Assembly: GCF_964204645.1 (NCBI RefSeq)
Contig: NC_134026.1
Location: 10,936,450-11,000,449, forward strand
Reading direction: 5' to 3'
Length of the DNA stretch: 64,000 nt
DNA from: Tubulanus polymorphus
Lineage: Eukaryota; Nemertea; Palaeonemertea; Tubulaniformes; Tubulanidae
Part shown: piece after piece, positions 53,276-64,000 of the stretch
Layout: each line of letters starts with the position of its first letter
How positions within the stretch are numbered: position 1 is the stretch's first letter
Notes under the pieces: generated by a model
What the model saw: the letters and a program-made list of their open reading frames with translations, nothing else
What the model was told of the DNA's origin: nothing
Database searches by the model: none
Position numbers and translations under genes: made by a program

Positions 53276-55636
53276 TAGTTTTCCAAATGTGATTATTGTG
53301 GATATTGTTATGTGTTGAAATGGAAAATATTTCGAAACATGATAACCTATGTAGAGTATTAAAATGTGAACGCACTCTCTAATTAGGCTCGAGCTAGACT
53401 TTGTAGTTAATGAGCCGAATAGGCCAATTTAATCACGAATAGATACAATGGAACTTCGTCACAGCGTACTTGTTACAGAAACACGGGGACCAGAAAATAC
53501 AAAATGTTTTCAATTTGACTTTCCACATTGTGCAATAATCCTAATAATCACCGTAACCAAATTCAAATCTTGCACGTGACCCTGATTTGGAGATTCTCAG
53601 AGCCGTCCTTTTTTAATCAACTTATAAATGACTTCACTAACAAATAAACGATCCACACGCGATGTCCTTCGGCATTTATATAGATATTCGCAGCAGTACT
53701 AGATTTCCGCCGGTGTTGTCAGTGATTTTAAGTTTAGAATAGGATAGACAGTGAATAGAATCTATTGGTTCAGGGTTATGCGTATTTCTGTCAGATTTTC
53801 ACATCTCGTTTAGAAGGTTTTAGTTGTCGAATCTGGTAGAATGAATGATATGTGAGAAAAAGTGGAAAATATACTATACATGTAATAATGATCAACAGAA
53901 TTACACGAGGAAGTAGAAAACCCTAATAACATAAAATAAGTAATAAAAGTCAAAACTAGCAAGCAGGTGTTCATTCATCGGTGGCTACAGTAACAAGGTG
54001 TGTGTACCTGAGGTTTACATACGCCATTTTATATATGCCTGTACCTGAAGTGTGACGTCAAGGTAGGCTATATGCTACGTCGGGAAACCTTAAATATAGC
54101 ACAGCTACGAATTCTGACGGGTTCGAACGATTGAATGTTAATCCATCAATGGAAACCTAAGGATATGAGGCTCGGATATTGTAATAAGGAAAAGTAAGAC
54201 TGTTATAAGAACCAAGATAAATAGAGGATAATTATAAGATCAACCGTTCGGATGATTGATGAGAACGAAGGCCGGCGTGGAAAGTGGATAGCCCCAACGG
54301 ACAACCCAACACAACACTGGGTGATTGCAAAATAGTGCAGCAACACTGACTTTGAATTTTGTTGACCGAAAATAAATCGATGCAAACGTAAGTACAGAAT
54401 ACCCGCTGCGGCCAATAAAACGGGCTTAAATGTGATTTACCCACATTGAAGAACTATTCAGACAAAATATCTATTGGCTAAGCTGTTTACAATTTCATTT
54501 GAAATATGAGAAGATTTAACACAATGACATAGTGTCCGTTCCACTGAACTTATCATGAGAAGGAAGAACCAATCATTTCAATGAGATTTTGTCCTTAATA
54601 TAGACTAGGTGTCGCGTTGGTTTATTTATTGAATAAATGGATTTAGAGAAGTAAGATAAGTATGGTGGGAAACACAAGCAAAAGAACATTCAATAAAATG
54701 GGTATCGGCACCGCTACTGGAAGTGAGGATTCCAAGGACAAAAAAAGTTACGCCAGTAGTAGATAAAAAGAATATTCGCAGCTCTGTTCACTTTTCGCCC
54801 ATTAAACAAGGTATTGATTTCGTGTGGCTTTACATCTATTTGACGATTTGACCGCTTGGTTTGTGTGGGTACCAGTACCTCAATCGCATAATGGCCGACG
54901 TAATTCCAGGGTAGTGCAAGCCTGACTGTAATAAAATGCGACAGACCTTGGAGTTATCATTCTGATAACTCCAAAGACAGACACACATCCTCTAATAATC
55001 CTGCTATGGGTGTGTGCCGTTGAAAAGTAAGTAGTTTATATACATTTTGTTGATAGCGTTGTGGGGAAAAGCACGAGGCTCCCTGTCAAAAATCGATATT
55101 TTTCTGCTATCCTACCTGCACGGCAACCTAGTCCGATAGATAGACGGGTTAGTAACACTGTTTAATCGGAGAGTGTCTGGAGAATATTATGATGTTAAAC
55201 TAGGTGGTCCAGTGACACTATGCACACTTAGGAAATGCTCAACTATCTGACAATTGCAATATTCACGCCACCTGGTAAGTATATACTGAAAGCAATGACC
55301 TCGAAACTCACAAATCATATGTTATGAGCTTCAACTTTGCAATCGATTGTATTTACCAAATATGCATATGTACCAATATAAATAGACAAATTGTATATGA
55401 TTCAATATCTAATCCCTTGGTAGTAAGAACAAAACATTGGGTGGTCCCAAATTCCATTTGAGGAGATGTATCCTACGACCGTGCTCATAACAATAAAATA
55501 TCAAGACTATAAGTTAAAACCTGTTGATATTTTCCTTAAAAAACCTTTATCATCCTAAGAATGAGGACTGATGACACTAAAATGGCCGATAATTGCGTGA
55601 TAATTGACTGATCGCAAACCCCGCTGATACGCTCAA
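53276..55636. other. Unassigned stretch
   Basis: Two overlapping 70-aa minus-strand frames near 54203-54444 have no recognisable features. Nothing else seen. Confidence 0.3.
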
Positions 55637-55731
55637 GGGTCCAGTTCCACAGTTGTGAATAAACTGTGAGTTAACTCATTGAAAATGAGCTAACTTTAAC
55701 TCAGAATTAACTCTAACTCACAACTGTGGGA
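55637..55731. mobile_element. Small palindromic MITE, family 2 copy B
   Basis: GGGTCCAGTTCCACAGTTGTGA, centre CATTGAAAATGA, and CTCACAACTGTGG. The same design as 42652-42756; the right end is cut short. Confidence 0.7.
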
Positions 55732-56586
55732 TCAAGATCTCTTTTCGAAGATTACCCATCACAAATTTCAATCAAAAATGGCGAACTGTTAAGAAGCTAC
55801 AGGTCTCAGAATTCAGGCCAAAATTGACCTTCTTTTGTTCTCAAAAAGGTCACAGGGTAGTCATCTTGAGTTCGATCGACCCAATTCTTCTTTTGCTGAT
55901 GGGCCTGTGGGGGATACAGATATGTATGAAAGATCAAGATAATTTATCAAAGTGTCTTCAAAATCTCCCTTTGAAAACTTCCGAAATGTGTAAAAAGTGC
56001 TTATTCTAGCGAACAACACTGGCTGCGAGTCGGCCCTGACGACGTGCCTATGGTAGATAGATGTTTAAACTAAATATCAAGACAATTCATTGAAGTCTCT
56101 TCAAAACCCTCCAAAATAACTGAATTCCATCTAAATAACTGAATTCCGGCCCAAAAGTGAACGCAATAGCCCGCTTGGACTTAATTCCCATAGTGAGCTA
56201 AAATGCATGTGGAATCAATCCGAAGAAAGTATATTCTAGGGAATTTCCTTGCCTCCGCAGTCTATCCCCACTCAATAACAAATAAATCCGTTTATACACC
56301 GAAAAGGTTTAATAAGTTACTAGTAAAGATCACATTTCCACTAGTTTTCAGTGACCATCGAACAATGAAAAAAAGGCAAAATTTTCTTGAACATTTTCTA
56401 GTTTTGATTTCATAGATCAAATGAAATGATTTATGGGTTTTAGACAGAATCACTATAAACATCTTCCATTAATAGGCACACAAAAACGAATACGATGATC
56501 ATAGAAAAGTTATTAAATAATATTGACAGAAAAATATTTAAAAAAAAACTATAGAATATCACTACGATCCAGCAGCTTACAATCAA
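55732..56586. other. Unassigned stretch, downstream of the KCNE-like gene
   Basis: No gene recognised. On the minus strand it would hold the 3' untranslated region of the next gene. Confidence 0.3.
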
Positions 56587-57165
56587 TTACACATCTTCGT
56601 TTGGTATCTTATCCAATAGCCAACCATCTTTTACTCCTTTCATCTTCTTTATATTAATCTTTAGTAAGGTTTTTCGTTCGTGAAGTAAATGCCTCTGATT
56701 GAGGTATTCTTCGTAGTAGCGTTCCTCGTCTAAAGGGTCGTAATTTTGGTGTCTTCGAAAGTGTAAAACCAAAACGATCATAACAAACGCATAAAATCCC
56801 AAAATGGCTGCAATATAGATGATCTTACTAGTATCATCAGAGATGCTGTATGATGTTGCAGACTGCGCGGAATGTTTAACTACGAATTTGAAACTACTTT
56901 CGCTGAATGTTGCCGAGCTGTTGTCATTCAAGACAACTTTCCTAGCCGTTGCAGGCTCAATTCGATCACTTAATCCATTAATCCAGGCGTCCTCGGAACG
57001 CAATTGAATCGTAGCGTTTAATACCTCCGTAATACGAACGGGTGCGTGTAACGATACATTGCTGGTGGATGGTATTCGAAAATTGTCGACTGATGACATG
57101 TTTGACAAATTCATCGTTTCACCTTCACGATATCGCTGCTGTATCGTCAAAGGCGATAAATGCAC
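56587..57165 (-). CDS. Single-pass membrane protein, KCNE-like candidate (192 aa)
   Basis: The N-terminal domain (1-114) has five potential N-glycosylation sites (Asn19, 22, 36, 50, 82). One membrane helix spans about 115-136 (IIYIAAILGFYAFVMIVLVL), followed by HFRRHQNYDPLDEERYYEEYL and a basic tail. The arrangement of the helix, basic residues and a DP...Y.E segment right after the membrane resembles KCNE beta subunits of voltage-gated potassium channels, which are likewise short, glycosylated and encoded in one exon. Length is somewhat greater than usual (about 100-180). No retrotransposon features are near and the frame is intact. The next methionine (residue 18) is an alternative start. 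KCNE membership is an inference from pattern only. Confidence 0.55.
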   Translation of the reverse strand: MHLSPLTIQQRYREGETMNLSNMSSVDNFRIPSTSNVSLHAPVRITEVLNATIQLRSEDAWINGLSDRIEPATARKVVLNDNSSATFSESSFKFVVKHSAQSATSYSISDDTSKIIYIAAILGFYAFVMIVLVLHFRRHQNYDPLDEERYYEEYLNQRHLLHERKTLLKINIKKMKGVKDGWLLDKIPNEDV

Positions 57166-58103
57166 GTTGCTATTCTATCTGATGCGATTTCTTTTCTTTA
57201 TAGTTTGCAATATACGAACTAGCGAATTACGCGCGGCTATGATGTATATATACATATAACGCAAGTTTCACACGTGCCTTTACTAAGCGAACGTTTTTAT
57301 TCCTTACCTAAAAATCCCAATAACATACGTACGTAATAGACTTAGATTGTCGAAAACCATTTTTTCGAATACGTGTTAATGTAATTTATACATTACGATC
57401 CTTCGAGCAAATCTGCCGGCACTTGGCATTCGTAGAAATTAATTGACGGCAAAATATACGAAGAAACTGACTTCGACTAGACGTCCTTTCACGTTGAGCA
57501 ACAGTTATTGACTGCGAATGCGCTAACGGACAACTCACGTAGCGTAATAAGGTGCTTGTTCTCCAGGTCTCGCGGTCGCGTCATCGCATCCCACTGCAGC
57601 AATATTTCAACAACCAACGCTGCGATACATTTTTATGAAGGTCGTGGTTAATAGCTGTAACCGCGAAATATACTAGGCAACTGCAACTGCTACTAAATGC
57701 CAACGAGTTTCCGTGACGGAAGGTCCTAGTCTTGTGTAATGATAGTTTATTTCAAAAAGGAGTTCATTTTTCTCAGTAAGCGTGACTGTCATTTTTCAAG
57801 AGGGCAAATCTAAAACGGAAATAACTTAAATGCGTCCTTGACCAGGCCCCGATACGGCAAAATCATCTTTCAAGATGTATGACGGTGCTCTGTGAATATC
57901 ATTTAGCAAGTTGTTTACCAACTTTTTTAAACTTGGAAAAATTGTTTCGCTGTCTCATCCAATTCTTTTTCCAAGCCCGCTTGGAAATCAAAATTTGCTC
58001 ATCTTTCAAGAAGGACGTATAAAGTGTCACCATGCATCTATGATTAACATTGGGTTGAATCATATTCATGGGTTACTTAGAGTTATCGCCTTTCTAACAT
58101 ATG
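57166..58103. other. Upstream region of the KCNE-like gene; otherwise unassigned
   Basis: A TATATATACATATA tract (about 57244-57258) could be a TATA-type element for the minus-strand gene. Nothing else recognised. Confidence 0.3.
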
Positions 58104-59121
58104 CAGGGGCGGATCTAGGATTTTTCAAAGGAGGGGGGGGGGGTTGGCTGACAAAAAAACGTAATGAAGCGACAGTGACCAGCGAGCCGCGCAGCGGCGA
58201 AGTCCGATCCGGCCCTTTCCTTTGGAATAACATCAGTGAAAATCTAAAAAACCTGGAAAACCCTAAGAAATTATAGAAAGCAACTTTTTGCTTGATTATA
58301 TCATATAGTTATTCGAACTAAAATTATTGTTTTTTAAATATTACAGAAAACAACTGGCTCATTAAATGATTACATCTTAATCAAGCTGTTATCATAGTTT
58401 ACTTTGTTTGCATTTTGTGTGTTAAGGGTTGACTGTGAGCATATTTTTTTCTTTATTGCATTTCTCTTTTTTTCTTTTCTCTTTTGAGGGACCTGTTTTA
58501 TACAAACTATTCCTTAGTTTCTACAGGCCCCTTCAGGTCTAATTTACTGTATTTTGTATTATGCTTTGTACACTATGCTGTAAATTATATTTGAAAAATA
58601 AAGTGTTCAAGTGTTCAACTTTTTCAAACATTTGTGATCATAATTTGTCATCATCGTACTGGTTGGGAAAGTGACCGTTTACCGGATACATATGCGTATA
58701 CGGCTTAGCGGAATGGCTGGAGATGCACGAACTTAATGATTGCTCGTAGCATATACGTATACGGCGTCAGTCGCAACGCTATGATAGTTCTGATTCCAAG
58801 GCAGCTAAGTAACATTCTTATTTCATCTTCTTAATTCAACAAACAGTGGGAGTTATAAGAAATGCTACATAAGTCGATGCGAAAAGATATCTGATCTTGC
58901 GCTTTAACATGCTTGATCGTGAAAAACTGGCGCGCTTTTACAAGGGAGAATTTGATACATCATCCAAGTCAAGCATAACCAGCTAGACTTCCAAAGTCTA
59001 CCGAACTGCTGTGACGATAAGATATAGGCTATTTACACGATAAAGCCCCTTATTAGGACATTTTTGGAAGGCATTTGAGGGAGTGGCTAGCCACCCTATT
59101 CACCCCCTAGATCCGCGCCTG
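58104..59121. mobile_element. hAT-like non-autonomous DNA transposon
   Basis: CAGGGGCGGATCTAGGATTTT at the left and CTAGATCCGCGCCTG at the right are inverted. The CAGGGGCGGATC start is a common hAT terminus. A G-run (58131-58142) and a GAGCCGCGCAGCGGCGAA segment lie near the left end. No transposase frame. Flanking 8-mers (AACATATG / ATATACTG) are not clearly duplicated. Confidence 0.6.
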
Positions 59122-59339
59122 ATATACTGATGTTTTGAGTCTCTACCTTCAAATATCCATGAATCTAAAGAGCTCATCTTGTTCAAATGTCCGATCTGCT
59201 ATGTCCGATCTGCTATTTTCATTCAGTATATATCACTAAAATTAAGAAATACGTTTACGATGCGAAAGTCCTGAGGATCCCGCATACAGTTGTCCAGTCG
59301 TACTTTACGCTACACAATCCACAGATTCACCTGAGTTAA

Positions 59340-59895
59340 CCCTTTCAATACCACATAGTGTCTCCACTGCTGTACCGGAGGGAATTTAGGGGTTTATAGG
59401 GGTATATTTGAAACTTCATAGAATAGTTACCAAGGTATCTGACACAGAAAATTTATATAGCACGTTGTTGATGACTTTTGGGCCAACAATTTAGACATAA
59501 ATAATTTGGATATAAGTGAACTTGAGGTCAAGGTCACATACTCTAAGATGGCTGCCATGAAAAAAATTCACGAAAAAGTTTCTGATAAACTGCTCTGTCT
59601 CCCAGAAAAATGCACTGATCTATTCAATTCCAACTGAAATTGTATGCCATATATCCTAACTTTATGTAGTAAAAACTTCAAAGCAATAGAACAACTAGAA
59701 AATTTATTTTTCCACTCATTTACCAACTTCTCCACCGATATGTCGGAAGGCCGGATGTAAGGGATTTCATTGGGGTATAATTTCAGGCCTCAGAAAATTG
59801 TTACCTATGTATTTGACACTGATACATTGTATACCATGGTGTTCATTGGGCTTACAAATAAGACAAATTATTTGAATATATGTCACCTTGAGGAT
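59340..59895. repeat. Two diverged direct copies of about 190 bp
   Basis: 59340-59530 and 59700-59895 share the order: tri-zone with GGAGG/GGAAGG, GGGGTATA, TTCA-AG-ATTGTTACC-A-GTAT, TGACAC, and a conserved CACCTTGAGG/ACTTGAGG end. Their origin is unknown. Confidence 0.45.
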
Positions 59896-62800
59896 GGACA
59901 GTTTCTAGTTCTTCATTATTGTTATTGGTGTCCGTTGCCATGACTACCGTATCAACAGGGTCTAAAAAATTGTCACTGATTTCATTTTCATCATCAAAAT
60001 CATTGCCAGCAATATAAACCTAGTTTCTGACTAAGTCACATCATCTGAACTGCTGCTGTCATATTCGTTGTCACTCTCAATTTGTTCACTACCAAATTCC
60101 AAGTCACCAGCATCACTGTCAGCATCATATACGAGCTGCTGAACCGTTTCACCCAGTCAAATTGTTTTTTTCATGGCTGTTGCCATCTTTGATTTTATGC
60201 AGATGGCAGCACCGGCTGATACTGATAGATATGCCCTTCTAGAAGAAGGGTTAAGTGATACCGTATCACATACGGTATGGGTATGCTAGCTTGTCAATTT
60301 GTACCGTATGCCATACGGTAGTGGTATTGTATGTTAAAGCGCCTCATAAATATTAAACCAAATACTAGTGACAGTGTTAGGAATCCCTAGCCCAGTACAA
60401 AATCCCCATTCGGCAGACAGGTTTTTTTCAATCCCTATGGATTAGCCGAGAGAGGGTACAATTGACCATTGCGCTCACCACATATCCTATTGCAACAAAA
60501 TCGGATCTGCGATAATTCTTAATTAAGATAAGTTGCAGTAATTTTTGAGATAACTGCTTGTAGGCTGCTGTAGTACATACGCAGTTTTCATGATTTTGCT
60601 CTCAACAGACCTCCTAAACCCACCAAATAATTCTACGCGTACATGCAGATTCAAATATCAATAGAATTATCGATATCAATTTGTACTCACCTTTAAGGTA
60701 TATATTTTTAGAAGAGATTTGGAAAATCACTATTTCTTATATGCATTTGATTGATGTAAATTGGCTAGTCAGAATATTGTATATATTGTATATATTCAAG
60801 AACATACGTCACATTTAATTCGTTAAGATAACACGGTGTTTACTGCTAAGAGAAGTTGACATCGCTGCAAGCCTTTCTTTTTATTGCAGTCAATATAAAA
60901 CATAAAAAGCCTATACGGGCTTAGGAAATATTGCGGGAATTGTGTAATAATTTATGTTCCCTGCACAATTTCATAACAAACAACACTTGTTTGGAGTATT
61001 TCCATTTCCAATTGTTTTTACGACAATGAAGTTTCTTCCGTCTCTCTACCGTAGTTTAGATAGCCAGATGATATTGAATGATATTTCTAAAAGCGGAATC
61101 TGAAGATGAAAGGGTTGTGTGAGGAAAATTCTCATATTTTGAGTTTTCATTTTCGAGTGAGCATGGAATTTCTTCGTAACAATAAGAAGCTTATCAAAAT
61201 GGTGCGCCAGTTCAAAGTACCGTTAGGGCATTAGGGCCGGGGGTCAAATATGGGTACCCCAATTCTTAAAGTTGGGTCTTTTCACCGAGCTCCTAGCTAA
61301 CCTTAAAAGATTGAAAAGCAATTGTAATGGCGTTTTGTCAGCCTTGATTAATTAATTCATGCTCAGTTAATAGTAATTTCATATATGGAGAATAATGAGT
61401 TCCGAACGCATACCCTGCCATAAACTGAACTTGAGTTGAGTGAACCTGAAAAGATACCTTCGATACCCAGTCGATGTCACCTCAAAAAATGCAATCCAAT
61501 AACATTTCTGGTTTCTTAGGTACGACTGTCGAGAAACAGCCCCTGAATTACGATCGTGATGATCAATTTAAAATCATTGGCAGCGTGATTGTTAATTGAT
61601 TCCGAGACTTCATGAAATCAATCGATTCGGAAACGTTTTCAGCGTGTAAGTGGAATCAAGGTGAAGGCAGTGTGCACGAGTAAACTGTCGTATGTAATGA
61701 TTACAGGATGGCGGTATATAGAATTGCTCCCGTTCAGATCACATACTTTGTACCTCATAGCCGAAAGTTACCTCATGTCAGCAGTGGTAGTATATCATCA
61801 TTTGTTCTGTTCTTGCTGATTTTGCAACACAAACACAGCTGATGATGAAAATAATTTAAGTAAAAAATTATATGTTGCCGTGAGTGCGACTATGCTCTCA
61901 CTAACCCATGAAACGTTATCTGCTGAACTAAACTGGAATAGACACAAAACTAAAATGGTGAGGTTCGGTTGTTACCCATTTGAATCATCTTTATACCCCA
62001 ATAGACGGGAGTAAAGACCAAATCGCCCAGTGTGTCCGGGCCTTAAGGTAGCGTATATTTGGCATCGATCCTTGATAATTGAAACAAGTACGTATGTTAT
62101 AGGGTATAGAACGACTCTTTAAACTGTCTATAAATTTAACTTATTATTTCAACGATATACATGTACATGGAGTATATAATCTTGCAGACTCGTCAAGAAC
62201 TGCAACCTTTAAACTGCGTTGGTTGAATTGGTCCTTAGCAGTGTCTTACCATAAACTGCATCAGCAATGACGCACGTCTCAGGTGTTTCCATTGCCATTT
62301 CATCAGTGGAAATGGCCTCCAGTTATGATTATGAAACAAAGTGAATCAAAATTCGAGTATCGCATAATGAGAATGTAGCCCTTAATGTCACAGTTATATA
62401 TGACTCAACATCAAACTTATTTTCAAAGCATAATACAGAACAATAAAACATAGGATATATCATCGCTTAAACTGATTGTAATAATTTAGGATTATCTTTT
62501 TAAAAAGTTGATAGACGATCTTTCTGTCACCCATGATATAGCTACAGCGATGGGTACCTAGAATTTGCTATTTTTTAAAATCTCAATAGAGTGGATTACC
62601 CCGGAAAAGGGGGCACGTAGTTTCCGTAATTTCAAATTAGCCGTTACAATTAGCCGTTGCTTCTTATCGCTATTACTAACATAGGATTGCTTAAAAGATC
62701 GCCAGGGAAATTAAATTGATGAGGGTTAGGGGTTTAAAGCAGCAATTGATATGTTAATGAGCGATTGATCAAAGGAAATAGTTTACTGTCGCAGAATGGT

Positions 62801-63292
62801 TGAACGATGTTCACACATTATATATTACCGTGGAACCATCAGTCATGCGTTTCATTGGATTGTATATGTTCTAGCAACAAGTACGATCCAGTCGCCAGGG
62901 TTCTTGATGACCTTTTCATCCTGCGGGGCATGAAGCCATAACATGATCTTATTACAAAATCTCATCAACCATGATGTGCTTCACAGGTAAGTATTCTCAT
63001 CTCTGGTTGATGTGAGCTTATAGTCAAAATGTAGATAACGAATGATCTAAGAATTGTCCGCTGAGTATCCCCTAAACGCACCAACTCATTTTTACATCAA
63101 CAGTCTAGTCTACGTAAAAAGCAGCAAAACCTATCGATTTGGTACGTATATATTTTTGCTCGAATAATAAACTTTTTTATCGGACTGTTCTTTTAAACAA
63201 ACTGCGACGAATTCTTGAACATGGTTAACTTCAAATTGGAGGCTTCCTTTGAAAGAATGATATTTTTCTTCAATATTGTTTCGATTTGAATG
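59896..63292. other. Unassigned stretch
   Basis: The minus-strand segment about 59985-60150 encodes an acidic run (DADSDAGDLEFGSEQIESDN and more), reminiscent of the N-terminus of piggyBac-type transposases, but no catalytic domain follows. Two palindromes, CCGTATCACATACGG (about 60262) and ACCGTATGCCATACGGT (about 60302), lie next to it. Confidence 0.35.
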
Positions 63293-63294
63293 TA

Positions 63295-63466
63295 CAATCA
63301 ACCCGCGATCGGCCCTCCCATATACCCCAACCCCGCCTACCGCCAGGTTTTCTCAACGTACATCTCTATACAAATACATGGTAAAACACCCCCAATATAC
63401 CATCCACATCGGTGCAGAACGATTTTGGCGGTATAGAAAGTATGGTGGTATATCGGGGGTTGACTG
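63295..63466. mobile_element. Short pogo/Tigger-like MITE
   Basis: 172 bp between TA dinucleotides (63293-63294 and 63467-63468). Ends CAATCAACCCGCGAT and ATCGGGGGTTGACTG are inverted. TA duplication and a CAGTCAACCCC-type terminus are usual for pogo/Tigger-derived elements. The 96-aa frame across it is fortuitous. Confidence 0.7.
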
Positions 63467-63468
63467 TA

Positions 63469-64000
63469 CATTCGACTTGTCATGTTCGATGATCAAATTT
63501 TGTGAACCTCCAATGAATGAAAAGGCGTATATTATATATCGACGGTTATCATCGGTTATCGACTAAAAATATTGAATGTTCGCTCTTGTATCGGACAAAT
63601 AATAGGGCATGGATATACTGTCAAAATTATAACATCATTTTTGCTGCGTCGATTGGCGCGTCAACTAATTCAATTCACGCCGTAGATATTCCGTCATAAC
63701 TACTTTGTTTCGCGGTATCTTAAGTAGATTTTCTGATATATTAGGTACCTATATAATGGTAGAACTATAAGCTGATGACATTAAAGTTATATTCAATTGA
63801 GTTGACAGCGCCATAAAGAAAAAGACGAACGATTTGGGACATTCGATCCCTATTAGTCTATCATTATACAGGTCGTTCTTACTCTAGGCTCAGAGCAAGT
63901 TTCAACCTAGACTGGTTTCCGGTCGGTATTCTGACTGCGAATGCGGGTGGCGCAGAATTCAACTGGCAACCAGTTTATCTACGACGTGTTAATCGACGCG
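63469..64000. other. Unassigned stretch to the window end
   Basis: Nothing recognised. Confidence 0.3.

Noticed and set aside
52922-53375. Arg/Cys-rich frames on both strands
   Set aside because: They translate the GTCGC-rich interior of an inverted-repeat element.

Overview
The window looks like repeat-rich nuclear DNA of an animal, probably a marine invertebrate. The evidence is a non-LTR retrotransposon with a 2A-like motif, many fragments of other retrotransposons, several families of short inverted-repeat elements, and a single-exon gene for a one-pass membrane protein. I cannot name the species. Host coding content is very low; most recognisable content is mobile.

The centrepiece is a structurally complete Polinton/Maverick at 9904-27257 (17.35 kb). 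It is bounded by 93-bp terminal inverted repeats that match base for base and by a 6-bp target duplication (TATCAT). It is much more AT-rich than its flanks. Reading from the right: a protein-primed family B DNA polymerase (broken), then a convergent gene for a zinc-finger/zinc-ribbon protein resembling poxvirus late transcription factor 3 (VLTF3), then on the minus strand a penton-like minor capsid protein, several small Polinton membrane proteins (two frameshifted), two large accessory proteins, a double-jelly-roll-type major capsid candidate, a chromodomain integrase (one in-frame stop), the FtsK/HerA-type packaging ATPase, two membrane-anchored hypotheticals, and finally a small plus-strand gene beginning in the left terminal repeat. 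I see no adenain-like protease.

Three features of this element stand out. (1) The polymerase gene carries an intein with a LAGLIDADG-type homing endonuclease, placed exactly in polymerase catalytic motif C. (2) Nearly every gene is preceded at fixed distance by a T-run followed by a TAAATG start, an arrangement very like poxvirus late promoters. (3) The same element encodes a VLTF3-like protein that could read such promoters. Together these suggest a self-contained, virus-like late transcription programme inside an animal genome. Capsid, ATPase and transcription-factor frames are open, while polymerase and integrase are broken.

Layout. 1-4200: the 3' end of one LINE, then a degraded CR1/L2-type LINE with a 2A motif. 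4583-5815: a MITE and an L1-like ORF1 remnant. 5816-9897: non-coding, repeat-derived. 9898-27263: Polinton with target duplications. 27.8-29.5 kb: remains of two LINEs. 29.6-29.9 kb: four copies of a short hairpin-like motif. 34.1-38.4 kb: one LINE carrying two opposed copies of a minisatellite-bearing hAT-like element. 39.3-41.1 kb: a fold-back element. 41-56 kb: mostly unassigned DNA with small repeats and MITEs. 56.6-57.2 kb: the best host gene candidate (KCNE-like). 58-64 kb: further DNA-transposon remnants.
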